Source of the DNA: Gentiana macrophylla | Lineage: Eukaryota > Streptophyta > Magnoliopsida > Gentianales > Gentianaceae | NCBI GenBank assembly: GCA_026214975.1 | Contig: CM047807.1 | Coordinates: 63,715,824-63,779,823 of the forward strand | Length of the DNA stretch: 64,000 bases | Direction: 5' to 3' | Part shown: positions 10,749 to 21,598 of the stretch, in pieces | How positions within the stretch are numbered: the stretch's first letter is position 1 | Layout of the letters: each line of letters begins with the position of its first letter | Translations under genes and position numbers: made by a program | The notes under the pieces: model-generated | Told to the model about the DNA's origin: nothing | The model's database searches: none | The model's input: the letters and a program-made list of their open reading frames with translations, nothing else

Positions 10749-12499
10749 TCATATCGAGAAGAACTTCTTCTTCTCTTGATACGACATTTCGGGGTCAAGG
10801 TAACGGGCATGAAGGTAATTCACAATGGACGAATACCATGGAACATCAGGAGAGCGGCCATCGATCAACATGATGTTTTCTAGAGGAAAGTAAAGATCTA
10901 TATCTTCAGGATCACCCGTTTCCTCACTTATCATCCTAGAAACATGATCCGCCACTATGTTCTCACCGCCTTCTTATCTTTTATTTGAACGTCAAACTCT
11001 TGGAGTGGTCGATCCAACGCAAGAAGCGCGGTTTAGCTTCATTTTTGGTCATGAGATAACGCAGCAGCAGCGTGATCAGTCCACACAATCACTTGAGCAC
11101 CCAAGTAGTAACTCACGAAACTTATCCATAGCAAAGACTACGGCTAATAATTCCTTTTCGATTGGTCGTAGTTAACTTGAGAAGGATTCGTGTGTGTGAT
11201 CGGCATAATAGATAGGTCGAACTTTCCATTAAGCTTTTGCCCTAATATCGCACCAACAAAGATAGTTGGATGCATCGCATATAAGCTCAAAGGTAAGTTC
11301 GGTCAGTGAAATAAGAATTGGAGCAGAAATCGAGGCGATTTTTGAGCTCCTCAAACGCGTGCTTGCAGCTATCATCGAAATTGAACTCAACGTCTTCCTT
11401 GAGCAGAGTAGATTGGGGCTTGGCTACTTTTGAAAAATCTTGGATGAATCTCCTATAGAAACCGACATGTCCGAGGAAACCTCTGACTTCGCGTACATTC
11501 TTAGGATAACTCATCTTCTCAATGGCTTCTACCTTGGCCCTATCTACTTTTATACCTTTGGCCGACACTTTGTGGCCAAGGACTATGCCTTCATCTACCA
11601 TGAAATGGCATTTTTCCCAATTAAGCACTAAGTCCTTTCCACACATCTTGACAACACTGATCAAGATTATCGAGGCAATCATCGAAGGATTGACCAAAGA
11701 CCGAGAAATCATCCATAAAAATCTCCATGCACTTTTCAACTAGCCCGTCAAAGATTGCCATCATACACCTTTGGAAGGTGGCCGGGCATTACAGAGACCA
11801 AATGGCATCCGCTCAGAGGCGAATGTCCCATAAGGGCAAGTGAAAGTGGTCTCTCTTGGTCAACAGGATCGATGGGTATCCGGAAGTATCCTCGAATATC
11901 CATCCAGAAGCAGTAGAATCGTGCCCCGCCAGACGCTCAAGCATCCGGTCTATGAATGGAAGGGAAAATGATCTTTTCGGTGTGACCTCATTGAGCTTTC
12001 GATAATCGATGCAGCATCTGAAACAAAGTGACAAGTCTCAATGCTATCTCCTCTCCTTCTCATTCTTCTCAATAGTAATTCCACCTTTCTTGGGAACTAC
12101 GAGTTGGGGATACCCACTCACCGCTCTGCAATGGTGTATATGATACCCATATTCAGAAGCTTGATAATTTCCTTCTTGACTACCTCTTGCATGTGAGGGT
12201 TGAGCCTTCTCTCGAGGTCGTCTAACTCGTTTTGCACCCTCCTCGCCTTGATTTTGTGCATACATAGATGTCGGGAGATATCCCTCGGATATCTCCCACC
12301 GCCATCCCAAGGCTTTTTCATTTTTGCGCAAGACGTTTAACAATTTAAGCTCTTCTATACGAGATAGCTTGGCAGAGATGATCAAAGGAAGCTTGTCACC
12401 TTCTCTTAAAAACACATACTTAAGATGTTTAGGCAACGGCTTCAGTACCAAATCTACGGGAGGATCCTCTAGACTTGATTTAAGATCACCACTCTTCAA
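10749..12499 (-). pseudogene. Reverse transcriptase and RNase H of C
   Basis: These enzymes copy element RNA into DNA and remove the RNA template. The minus strand shows, across shifting frames: an approach region (12499-12044), the C-I-D-Y-R-K-L-N segment and P-F-I-D-R-M-L-E-R-L (12034-11813), the F-M-D-D catalytic box (11719-11708), the C-H-F-M-V-x-E-G-I-V-L-G-H and V-R-x-F-L-G-H-x-x-F-Y-R-R-F thumb segments (11739-11287), and the R-F-L-R-W and V-A-D-H-x-S-R RNase H end (about 11030-10930). The R-Y-L-D-P-E-M-S-Y segment leads into integrase. At least four frame breaks, several at CAG/CTG-rich sites, prevent a continuous protein. Confidence 0.85.
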
Positions 12500-12865
12500 C
12501 TCAACATCATTGAGCTTACTTAATGGTCCCTATCGCCAAGGCTTCTTCTCTTAGCTCATCCTCAAATTCAGCTGCTAACTGATCTATATTGACCACACCA
12601 TGATTATTCAGATTATCAATTAGTCGCTCATATTCGATTCTACCGCTATGACTTGCTTATCCATGAAGTCATCGAAATCATCAAAGGTCTCTCAATGGAA
12701 AAGCCGGTTGGAGATCCCAGACGGTACATTGATAGATTTGGAAACACTATAACTCACCTCCTGGTCACCAACTCGAATGGTCACATGCCCACCATCACAA
12801 TCGATGAGGGCTCTAGGCGTAGATAGAAAGGTCTTCCAAGAATCAAAGGGACATTTTCACTTTTC

Positions 12866-13800
12866 TCAATATCTAAGACGTGCATCATCCAACGGAAAGG
12901 TAAACCTATCTATTTGAACTAATACGTCCTTTAGGATTCCTGAAGCTTTCTTAGAAGATCTATCAGCGAACTGCAAATTCATGGTCGTGGGTTCTAGAAG
13001 ACTTTGTAAACCCAGCTGCTTGCACACAGACAATGGCATCAAGCTGATAGATGCGCCCAGGTCACATAAGGAATTTGGGAAGACTAGACCTCCCATCTGC
13101 AATGTGAGCACAAATTTTCCTGGGTCGCTTCTCTTGATTGGTAAGCTTTCATTATTGACCAGAGAACACTCCTTACCAACCGCTTGATCCATTCCTGCTA
13201 ACTTCTTCTTGGAAGATACAACATCCTTGATGAACTTTGTATACTTAGGCATCTCGACCAAGACCTCGAATAATGGCAGATTTACCTGAGTATTTTTCAG
13301 AAGGTTTAGCACCTTCTCATACTTTTTGTCTTCAACCAATGGAATGTTGCTCTTCCTCGGTGGAAACGGAAGCTTCTTCAGATCACTCTCGGAAAAGACT
13401 CTCTTTGAGGATGCGCTGATAGCTTTGTCTTCCAAATCCTTCCACCGAACCGTTTTTTCAGAAGCTTTGGTAGTCAGGGGATCAGCCACCTGACTTTCTT
13501 TCCCTTTTTCAGTCCTCAAGGGATCAGCCACTTGAGGATTTCCAACTTGTTCAGTCCTCAGGGGAACAGCCACCTGAGGATTTCCAACCTTTTCACCTAT
13601 CAGGGGATCAGCCACCTGATTACTTGCTTGCAGCCAAGGGGATGATGGGTGCTCAACTTCCCCTCCTGCCTTATCAATGGCAGGAGGGGCTAGTGGTTTC
13701 CCTGAAAGCCAGGGGGACCACTCGGTGTGGTACCGCTTAAACTCATTGTACTGGCCTCCTCTTGTCCATAATGCATTGTTGGTACGAGGTCAGTACATTG
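12866..13800 (-). pseudogene. Aspartic protease region of C gag-pol, with 14-residue repeats
   Basis: The protease cuts the gag-pol polyprotein. On the minus strand 13615-12866 is open for 249 codons, and the same frame appears to extend upstream beyond the first start-like codon at 13615 (to about 13780). It opens with a 14-residue tandem repeat (Q-V-A-D-P-L core, four units at 13620-13472). It then has a charged linker, and D-L-G-A-S-I-S-L-M-P near residue 183, the active-site segment of plant retroelement proteases. The expected second half after R-Y at 12866 lies in another frame. Confidence 0.8.
13472..13722 (-). other. Cluster of six inverted repeats in C gag-pol RNA
   Basis: Four units at 13472-13495, 13513-13538, 13555-13580 and 13599-13620 each have perfect arms of 6-8 bases around a 10-base spacer. 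Their centres are exactly 42 bp apart. Arms differ between units but stay complementary. A fifth hairpin (13660-13670 and 13679-13689) has eleven-base perfect arms. A sixth (13692-13704 and 13710-13722) pairs at 11 of 13 positions in the minus-strand RNA. Possible roles are packaging, dimerisation or ribosome pausing; none is shown. Confidence 0.75.
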
Positions 13801-13808
13801 GCTGCTGC

Positions 13809-15446
13809 TCAAATCGGCCTGAGCAACATGACCGCCCTTAGGATTTTTTCGTAAAATCGGCAGATGCCGGGGGGTCTTGATGTTAATCGCCGCCCCACCG
13901 CCTCTATCTGTCTTTCAAGGTTCTTATTGGTACTCATCAGGAGCTGAATGTTCTTGTTTTGCTCCTCTTTGAATGAGTTCCATTCAGCCTTGAGGTCATT
14001 GGAATTCGAGGGGCCTTGAGAATTGGAGAAATTTTGATTTTGTGGTGGTGGGCGATTTCGATAATTGGAATTGAAATGGGGGCCAATTTCGATTAAACCT
14101 TTGTGTTTGATTGGAAAAATTAGAGTTTTGGTTCGACCCAAAACCAGGGTTTCTATTGAAGTTCGGGTTAGAATTGAAGTTCGAGTTTGGATTCTGATTG
14201 AAACTCGGATTCTGGCCGAAGCCCTGATTTTGAGCATTATTCTGGCCAGAGAATTGGTTATTGAACCTAGGATTATATCGCCGAAAAAGCATTCATACGC
14301 ATTTTGTCCAATCATGGGACGTAAACGAGCAAATGTGTTCGGATCATCACATACTTGGCATGTGATTGGATTATACTTGTCCATTATTATGAACAGTCGA
14401 CTTGATGAGCAAATGGGGATTGAAATTGACTTTGGTGGACATGTGCCCTGGTTGACAAACAAGTTTTTGCAATCTGTAACCCGAGAGTTCGTGGAAACGA
14501 AAGAGTCCGATTACTCGATTAGGAGCAGATTTGGGATGTTGTCGGTTGAGATTTAGCCATTTGCTTTTGCAACATGGCAATCGGTCTGCATAGTCACTTC
14601 CTCGACCTTGGGAGGAGGAGGAGGTGCTGAATAGCTTGATAGGATGGAGCATAGTTATATTTGGCAATGTCTTGAACAATGCCCATCCTTCGTCTGAGTC
14701 TTCTTCAAAAACGCCCCGCCAGATGAACTATTGACCATGCCCTTAGTGAGCTCGGTCAATCCGCTAAAGAATGTATTGACTTGCCTTTGCATCGGCAAGC
14801 CATGGTGGGGACATTTTCGGAGGAGGGACTTGAACCTTTTCCAGCAATCAAAGAAAGACTCATTTTCCTGCTGACGGAACGTGAAGATTTCATTCAAATA
14901 CTGGGCCGTCTTTGACGGAGGGAAATATTGACTCAAAAATTCTCTTTCAAGTCCGGCCCAGGTCGTAATGGATTCCGAGGGGAGAGAGTGATACCACTCT
15001 AGTGCTTCCCCCCGCAAGGAAAATGGGAAAATTTTGAGCTTGATTGCGCGCCCTCACTTACACCTTGGATACGGGTAGTACCGCATATGTGTAGAAATGT
15101 GTGTAGGTGAGTGTGGGGGTTCTCTGATTGATAGCCGTGAAAAATCGATGCATGCTGCATCATCTGAATAAGTCCTGGCTTTAGCTCGAAAGTTGGAGCG
15201 AGAATGGTGGCATAACAATTGCGGGGTTGATGGTGATGTGTGTTGCATGGCATAGTCGGCCAACGTCCGTCTATCTTCCACCGCCATTATTACTATTCTT
15301 TCGATTTCTCCTGAAAGATAATGCTCAAATTCTTGATCTAGAGCGGTTCCTTCGTCGAACCGAAGTTTCCGCCTATTGGGTCGGACTATGGTCCGCTTGG
15401 GGTCAGGGGAGTAGATTAGTGGTCCCTTCTGACTACGAGTTTGCAT
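13809..15446 (-). pseudogene. gag of C
   Basis: Gag forms the virus-like particle that packages element RNA. The proposed start is the ATG at 15446. The central capsid-like segment is 15017-14655 (E-A-L-E-W-Y-H-S-L-P, F-L-S-Q-Y-F-P-P, F-R-Q-x-E-N-E-S-F-F-D-C-W-x-R-F-K), the signature of the plant retrotransposon gag domain. Downstream (about 14430-14330) is a Cys-rich remnant of a zinc knuckle, then an Asn/Gln/Phe-rich stretch (14292-13996) typical of Athila-type gag tails. At least three frame changes break it. Confidence 0.8.
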
Positions 15447-16040
15447 ACACCGAGATCCAAGATCAAGTTGTTGAGCAAGAAAGAAAGAAGGAGAGAAAGA
15501 GAACTATAAACTAAGAAACTAACGACTTAAACTAAAGACTTATAATCTAATTTAAGATCAAAACCTAGGGAAAAGAAAAGAAAAGAAGAAGTTGATAGAA
15601 GGAAAAGAGGAACGGACGGACGTCCAAAATCATGGACGAGCGTCGACGCTTTTTGCCAGATGGACGGGCGTCCAGAAGTATGAACGCTCGTCTGTAAGTC
15701 AGAATCTGATTCAGGATTGAGGACGTTTCAGAGGATGGGCGTCCAGTAAACTAAACGCTCGTCCGACTGAAGCAAGAACTGGACGGGCGTCTGGTAAAAC
15801 GGACGCTCGTCCAACTGGGCAGAAACGATTAGGAAAACAGAGCGTGGTAAACAGAAAACAGAGTATAAATTAAGAGCAACGATTTTATATTAACTACTAA
15901 CAAAAACACAATTAAAATGACAGACAATTGAACAAAAACAACTAAACTACTAACCACAAACAGAAATTGAAAATATCTAACCTAAAAGCAGAATTGAAAG
16001 CAAAATAAAAACTAGAACAAAAACTAGGCAACCGTCCGGT
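15447..16040 (-). promoter_or_regulatory. Leader of C with palindrome array
   Basis: Untranslated leader between primer site and gag. Motif copies lie at 15614-15625, 15634, 15662-15673, 15682, about 15733, 15753, 15781 and 15801-15812. Central dinucleotides vary (GA, AG, GG, CT) while ACG and CGT are kept. Here I see no TATA box beside the array, unlike the LTR and post-integrase copies. 15813-16040 is AT-rich with nothing recognised. Confidence 0.65.
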
Positions 16041-16057
16041 TCCCGGCAACGGCGCCA
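16041..16057 (-). other. Primer-binding site of C (tRNA-Asp type)
   Basis: The minus strand reads TGGCGCCGTTGCCGGGA, six bases inside the 5' LTR. This is the primer site known for Athila-type elements, complementary to the 3' end of tRNA-Asp. Confidence 0.9.
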
Positions 16058-16063
16058 AAAACT

Positions 16064-17681
16064 TGTCTACGGATTTTATCTATGCAAAACAAACAAGTAA
16101 TAAATTTGTAATCGGTTAACCCCAAGTATAAGGATCGTAGTACTAGTGGTTAATGCCGGGTCGATCTTCTACGGGGAACTAGGCGATGGTGGTTCCTAGT
16201 TTTTGTCTAACTAAGTTATGTCACGGAAAACTAAACTAAACAAATGATTAAACAAAACTAAATCGAACATATATGCTGAATATAAACTAGGCAGAGAGGA
16301 CGAATCCAAAGCTAGGAGGTTTGGTTGTAACAAATTACTCTAAAAGTGCAATAGAAAATAAACTAACTAAAGCAGTTCAAGTCTCAGGTTAAATCAAGTT
16401 TAATATGGGCAAACAAGTATTGATCCACCTATCCAACAAACACTAATCTCTCATCCCGATTATATTGCAGTTTCTACCAAGTTGTGGTTCATCTTATCAA
16501 AGGTATGAATCCTACTTTCGTAGATGATTCGCCTATTAATTTCTATCTTTCGATTTACGGAAATTAACGCGTCATAACATGAACAAAGATGTAAACTTTA
16601 ACGTTTTAACCTAGATTTTCAACCTATCAACTTTCGTTTGACATAGATTAAAGATCTATTCCTAAATCATGGTGATCTAATGTTTATAAAGACTTTCATC
16701 AAATATAAAACATCATACATGCACATATTTCGATATAAATGCAATTAATCAACATAAGACATGATAAAGGAAACAACTTGATTAAAAACTTACAATATAA
16801 CCGAAGAATCAAAATTAATGAAAGTTGGATGGCTTCACAATGCTCGTTTGATTGAAGCCTAGCCTCTTAGCATCCTTGAATAGCTTGAATTGTTGAAGTA
16901 AATTGCATAAACTAAACTAATTTTATCTAGGAATTTAAGAACATAAAACTGGGAAAAAATCGAGTAAAAACGCAGCCTATAGCCGCCCTAGGGTTTAGGG
17001 TTCGAGAATTGTAGAAATTGGTATCTCAATGTGTGAAAATAGGCAAGTATTTATAGAGATTTGAGGCGGTTTCACTAAGTCGGCAATCCGGACGCTCGTC
17101 GGTTAAGTGGACGCTTCGCCCAAGTGTTACGAACTCCAATGTAGGCGTTAAATCGGATAGAGTCCAAACTCTACGATCTTCTTTTGCACCTTGGACGCAC
17201 AAATGCGCTCCTTACGGGCGTTCGTTCATAAAGTTCATGATGCCTCGGTATTGGATTCTTCCTCAGACGCCCGCTTGGATTGTCGAGGACGCCCGCCCAC
17301 TCTCTCGGACGGGACTTGGACGCTTGATTTAGCTGGAATAAAACTTGATTAAATCATCTCTATCTCTTTTCCCCGTCCACTCCATTCGATCATTATCTCT
17401 TCTTAAATCTTTATAGCTCGAATTTTAACCCTTTTGATCATCATTTGAGCACAATAAACATACCTATAACACATGGAAAACATCGCAAAACTGTAATAAA
17501 GTCCAATTAATTATAATTCACGATGAAAACACATAATTTATTCAATATTGCGATTAAGTCCTTAAAAACCTAGTATGCTCAATATTTCCATATAAGGGCC
17601 ATTTATTATGCAATTAATCCAATTAAGAGGGAAAATACCATAAAATATATCATAATAAAACATAGACTTTCACCCTTAACA
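16064..17681 (-). repeat. 5' LTR of C
   Basis: Partner of 2903-4518, 1618 bp, flanked by the CAAAC duplication at 17682-17686. It carries the U3 module at 17047-17335 and abuts the primer site at 16057. Confidence 0.95.
17047..17335 (-). promoter_or_regulatory. U3 promoter-like module in 5' LTR of C
   Basis: TATA box (minus strand CTATAAATAC, 17056-17047) with the palindrome array upstream at about 17088-17330. Several motifs are less regular than in the other LTR, for example a missing C at about 17101. As the upstream LTR this is the copy expected to start transcription of C. Confidence 0.6.
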
Positions 17682-17686
17682 CAAAC

Positions 17687-18281
17687 CTGTCAGGAAAACC
17701 AAATCCTTTCAAAACAGCCTCCAAGAAGGACCAATGCACTGAATCAAAGGCCTTTTTTATATCCACCTTTATCATACATCTAGGGGGACCCCTGGCAACC
17801 CCATACTTCCTGATCAACTCTTGGCACAAGAAAATGTTGTCAGACATGGCCCTACCATCAACAAAATCAGTTTGGCATTCATCAATAAGACCAGGCAGAC
17901 AAGAAGACAGTCTAGTAGCCAAAATCTTAGATATAACTTTGTAAGTAGTATTACAACAGGAGATAGGCCTATAGTCACCAACAGAAGCAGCATGAGTAGA
18001 CTTAGGAATCAAAGCAATGATAGCATGATTAACTTGATTCAAAATAGCATCATTATTAAAGAATTCCAAGACAACATTAGTGAAATCAGCTCCAACAATA
18101 TCCCAAGATTTCTTAAAGAAGCCAGCATAATACCCATCAGGACCAGGTGCTTTATTGTTGGAGAAGAAAAGAGAGCTTTCTTTACCTCTAAGGCAGTGAC
18201 ATCCACCAACAGATTATCCAAGCGAGCCACAGAAATAGTAGGGCCAAAGACTAACAACATCTTCATCAATAGAGCCGCCAA
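17687..18281 (-). pseudogene. LINE reverse transcriptase, first half
   Basis: Minus-strand frames 18281-18039 and 18069-17687. They contain I-A-L-I-P-K, the Y-R-P-I-S-C-C-N segment, L-A-x-R-L, the Q-x-x-F-V-x-G-R segment and K-V-D-I-K-K-A-F-D-S-V-H-W, which holds the first catalytic Asp of LINE RT. The domain is cut by element C after G-F-P-D-R-F and resumes at 2897. A frame change near 18060-18280 also separates it from the endonuclease frame. Confidence 0.88.
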
Positions 18282-19501
18282 AGCCTCGCACCCAATAATT
18301 CGGTGTAAAAACTCACAAAAGAATTGCCAATCTGATCATAAGAAGTAGTGAAAGAACTGTCAGCAAGTTGTATGGATGAGATATGATTCCTAACATTATT
18401 CCTCTTCACCATAGAGTGAAAGAACTTGGACCCCCTATCACTTAGCTTCACATATTGCCCCTTAGCTTTCTGAGAAAGAAAACTGGATTCTGCCCTTTCC
18501 AAAGTAGAACAGATCCTTTTCTGATCCCCAATTTGAGATAACAAAGCCTCAGTAGGTCCCAGGTTGTATAAAGTTTGCAATTCCCCAAGCACCTCTCGAG
18601 CATTTTCGGACTTAATGGATATATGAGCAAAATGAAGCTTATTCATTTCCTTCAAAGGCTTCTTCAATCTTCTAAGCTTTCTACAAAGTTGGCACATAGC
18701 AGTACCATAAACATCTTGACTCCAGCTCTGTGTAAGAATCTCCATATAACTTTGATGCTGCATCCACATATTGAAAAATTTAAAAGGTTTCATTCTGATC
18801 ACAGAATCAGTAGTTAGAGAAATCCTACAAGGGGAGTGATCAGAATGCAAACCAGCAGGGTCAAAAAAAGCCAAAGCATTCACACACCAGTCATACCAAT
18901 AAGCATTAACCAGCACCCTATCAATTCTAGAAAGAACACTAGAAGAACTCCAAGTAAAGAATTCACCAGAGGAATTCATATCAGTAAGATTAGCATCCAA
19001 GCAACAATCCACACCATCTTGCATTTCATAATCAGTGGGAATATTCCCATTCATCCTATCTTCAACAGAAAGCACAGAGTTGAAATCCCCTAAAACCATC
19101 CAAGGAAGAGAAGAACAAACACTCAATTCTCTAAGTCTGTCCCACATACTTCTTCTATGGCCAACAGAGTGTAAACCATACACAAAAGTAACCAGAAAAA
19201 CATCACCAGTAACATTCAGCCTGACACTGCAGTGGATCCACTGAGCATCAACTTCCAAAACCTCCAAAGAAACAAAAGATGGATCCCAAATAACTAACAT
19301 CCTCCTATTATCATGTTGATCAAAGTTATTTACTGACTTCCAGATAGGAATCTTATACTTCAAAAATTTATCCATACTAATTTGAGACAGTTTGGTCTCA
19401 AGGATTCCAAATAAGGTAATCTTTTGTTGCCTAAGGTATTTGACAACAGTAGATTGTTTAGAAACCTTATTGAACCCTCTAACATTCCAAAAACCAATCA
19501 T
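18266..19501 (-). CDS. LINE ORF2 N-terminus: apurinic-type endonuclease
   Basis: The endonuclease nicks target DNA for target-primed reverse transcription. This 411-codon frame starts at the ATG at 19501, the usual start of plant L1 ORF2 (M-I-G-F-W-N-V-R-G). Metal- and phosphate-contacting motifs are all visible: W-N near residue 5, G-I-L-E-T-K near 32-37, L-G-D-F-N-S near 137-142, S-R-I-D-R near 184-188 and S-D-H-S-P near 212-216. A linker to the RT follows, including F-F-H-S-M-V-K-R. The frame ends at 18266, before the RT, through a frameshift. The catalytic domain itself looks intact. Confidence 0.9.
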   Translation of the reverse strand: MIGFWNVRGFNKVSKQSTVVKYLRQQKITLFGILETKLSQISMDKFLKYKIPIWKSVNNFDQHDNRRMLVIWDPSFVSLEVLEVDAQWIHCSVRLNVTGDVFLVTFVYGLHSVGHRRSMWDRLRELSVCSSLPWMVLGDFNSVLSVEDRMNGNIPTDYEMQDGVDCCLDANLTDMNSSGEFFTWSSSSVLSRIDRVLVNAYWYDWCVNALAFFDPAGLHSDHSPCRISLTTDSVIRMKPFKFFNMWMQHQSYMEILTQSWSQDVYGTAMCQLCRKLRRLKKPLKEMNKLHFAHISIKSENAREVLGELQTLYNLGPTEALLSQIGDQKRICSTLERAESSFLSQKAKGQYVKLSDRGSKFFHSMVKRNNVRNHISSIQLADSSFTTSYDQIGNSFVSFYTELLGARLWRLY

Positions 19502-19560
19502 TTTTGTCTACCTAGAGGTGATTTACCTCTAGAGACTACATTAGATCTCTTCCCTTCATT

Positions 19561-19812
19561 TCAAGAAACACCAGCAGTGCTATTCCTTTTATTCTTCTTT
19601 TTCTTCCTTGATTTCCTAGAACCAGAGGCAGCAGTGTCCCCTTTTTCCCCCAAATCCTCAGCTTCAGCATCACTGGCCCAAGTAGAACATTTATCAGGAT
19701 CCAAAACATCAAAAATATTAGCAACATGAGTCTTCTCTACTTCCTTTCCTTTATTACTTGAGGAAACACTTTTTCCTTTGTCCACCAGTTTAGATGTTGC
19801 AGCAGAGGAAGG
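19561..19812 (-). pseudogene. LINE ORF1 C-terminus
   Basis: A Ser/Lys-rich tail with K-K-K-K-N-K-R, ending about 60 bp before ORF2. It joins the ORF1 piece at 42710-44315 across element A, which inserted at GAAGG (19808-19812). Basic tails are usual for nucleic-acid-binding LINE ORF1 proteins. Confidence 0.6.
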
Positions 19813-21494
19813 TGTTGGACTTATTTCTTAGTTTTGATGATGAGTGCCATACTAGCTGTTATAGTGCAAAGGCAAAAAGATGTCTAGATCAAATGTATAG
19901 GTTTATTAGAGTTTGATTCATAAATAGGTTTGATCAAACAAGCATCAGAAAGGTCTGGCGATTGATATCGCCAGATGGTCTAGTCGATAGGGTAGATAGG
20001 TCAGTAGACTAGTGTTGAACCTGCTGAAGACTGAAGGCTGAGGGTTCAAACTCAGTAAATGAAGGCTAATGGATCAAACTTAGTATTTAAAGTCACGGAT
20101 ATGGAAACAGAATTTAGGCAAGTCTGTGATGACCTAAACTGATTACATATACCTTGTGTAGAATGTCTAAGTTCCATAAGTTGGATGATGTTGGGAACTT
20201 AGTTATTTTTAATGATGTAATCTAACTTCACAAATAAAAGTTAGATAAAAGTAATCAGCTGCATTATATTTTATACACAGAAATGTCATGATCAGCAGAC
20301 TGATTGAAACTTCAGCAGACTGATGAACCTGCTGATATATACCTCGACTAATTCAAGATTATTTTTGGTAGATTACATGGATAAGGACAGCCAACTACCT
20401 CTGACTTATCAAGAAAATCAAAGGTTGAGATTAAAAAGACGTTGGGATGATTCACATTTTTATCCATTGGATACAAGTCAATGGGGTGACAGATCCAGAC
20501 CATTGTCAAAGGAATTCGACATTGTCATCCTATGAATAGTGATGAATGCAAATCGGATGGGACAAAAACAAGGGCGGTTACATTTGAAATTCAAATACAA
20601 GTCACATGCATTCTTGCCTATAAATAGAAGACTTTCAACTCGAGAAAAGATGATGAATTTTGGATAACCTTTAAGTGATAATCTTTGGCGAGAAAGACAC
20701 CTGCTTGAACTTCTTGTTGAGCATAAGGTTCTTTGATCTAGTAAATTTCTTCAAGTGTATTACGTATTCAAGCCGCATCAAGATTACACACTTTGAGGCG
20801 CAAGCTGCTGATTACATCATCCTAATCAAAGCTGCTTTGAATGAATCATTTATTTGATTCAATCTTTATTTTATAAAGAACCCTCTTGAAGACAGTGAAG
20901 CATCTCGTTGGTGTGAAAGACTGTTGTTTGTGGTGGAGCTGGTGAAGAGGCAATCCTACCCTTCAAGGACAAAGTGGAAGACTCGGGAGCAAAGCAATCC
21001 CTACTGTTCGATTTCGATTTGTGAAGCCATAGTTATTGGTGAAGGACAAACAACTTAGGAATCTTTGTAAAAGCTGCATCAAAGATCTCTAGTGAATTTC
21101 CTCCAAAGATCATAGGAGAAGAGTGGGTGACAGATTACATCACCTGGAACCACTATAAAATCTGGCTATTTACTTTCTGCACTTAGTTTATCTTATACAT
21201 CAGCCTACTGAATCTAGCAACTGAAATCACACACTTGCACTACTGAGTATCTAATACTTAGTATCACTTTTAACAACAAGTATAAAGGCTTAATTTTGAT
21301 ATAATTCCGCTGCACAAATTCAGCAAACTCAACTCAGTAGACTACTGTTTATCAGCAGGCTACTGAAGTCTCAGCAGACTCCTGAAGTATCAGCAGACTG
21401 CTGAAGTTGCAGAATTTGTTAACTCCAAAGTTTTAAGTGTTAAGTTTATTCACCCCCCTCTAAACTTAACCAAAGCCTTTTCAAGGGACCAACA
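19813..21494 (+). repeat. 5' LTR of A
   Basis: 1682 bp, TG...CA ends. Its partner is 31761-32643 plus 41906-42704, which also totals 1682 bp once B and its duplicated five bases are removed. The empty target for B is visible here at 20693-20697. Confidence 0.95.
20629..20636 (+). promoter_or_regulatory. TATA box of A 5' LTR
   Basis: TATAAATA in a GC-flanked context, about 860 bp before the LTR end, consistent with a U3/R boundary some 30 bp further on. The 3' LTR keeps the same sequence at about 32569. Confidence 0.65.
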
Positions 21495-21496
21495 AT

Positions 21497-21509
21497 TGGT
21501 ATCAGCAAA
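21497..21509 (+). other. Primer-binding site of A (initiator Met type)
   Basis: TGGTATCAG follows the LTR end by two bases, matching the start of the usual Copia initiator-Met primer site. The next bases (CAAAG) lack the AG normally seen after TATCAG, one more dinucleotide loss at a CAG site. Confidence 0.8.
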
Positions 21510-21598
21510 GTGCTTACATTCAAGTAATCCTACTTGTTGTGCTTGTGAAAATTCTTTAAAACTTTCTTTCAAGTTCTCGATTTTCAAAGACTTGCATC

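Larger units (their letters stand above)
2903..17681 (-). mobile_element. Athila-like Ty3/gypsy retrotransposon C with both LTRs
   Basis: A structurally complete 14.8-kb element on the minus strand. Order along that strand: 5' LTR (17681-16064), tRNA-Asp-type primer site, leader with palindrome array, gag, protease, RT, RNase H, integrase, internal promoter-like module, accessory gene, purine tract, 3' LTR (4518-2903). TSD CAAAC is at 2898-2902 and 17682-17686. The two LTRs are nearly the same length (1616 and 1618 bp) and very similar, so insertion was recent relative to its host LINE. The primer site, integrase before the accessory ORF, and the AAGTGTGGGG tract fit the Athila/Tat branch. 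Most frames are broken. Confidence 0.93.
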
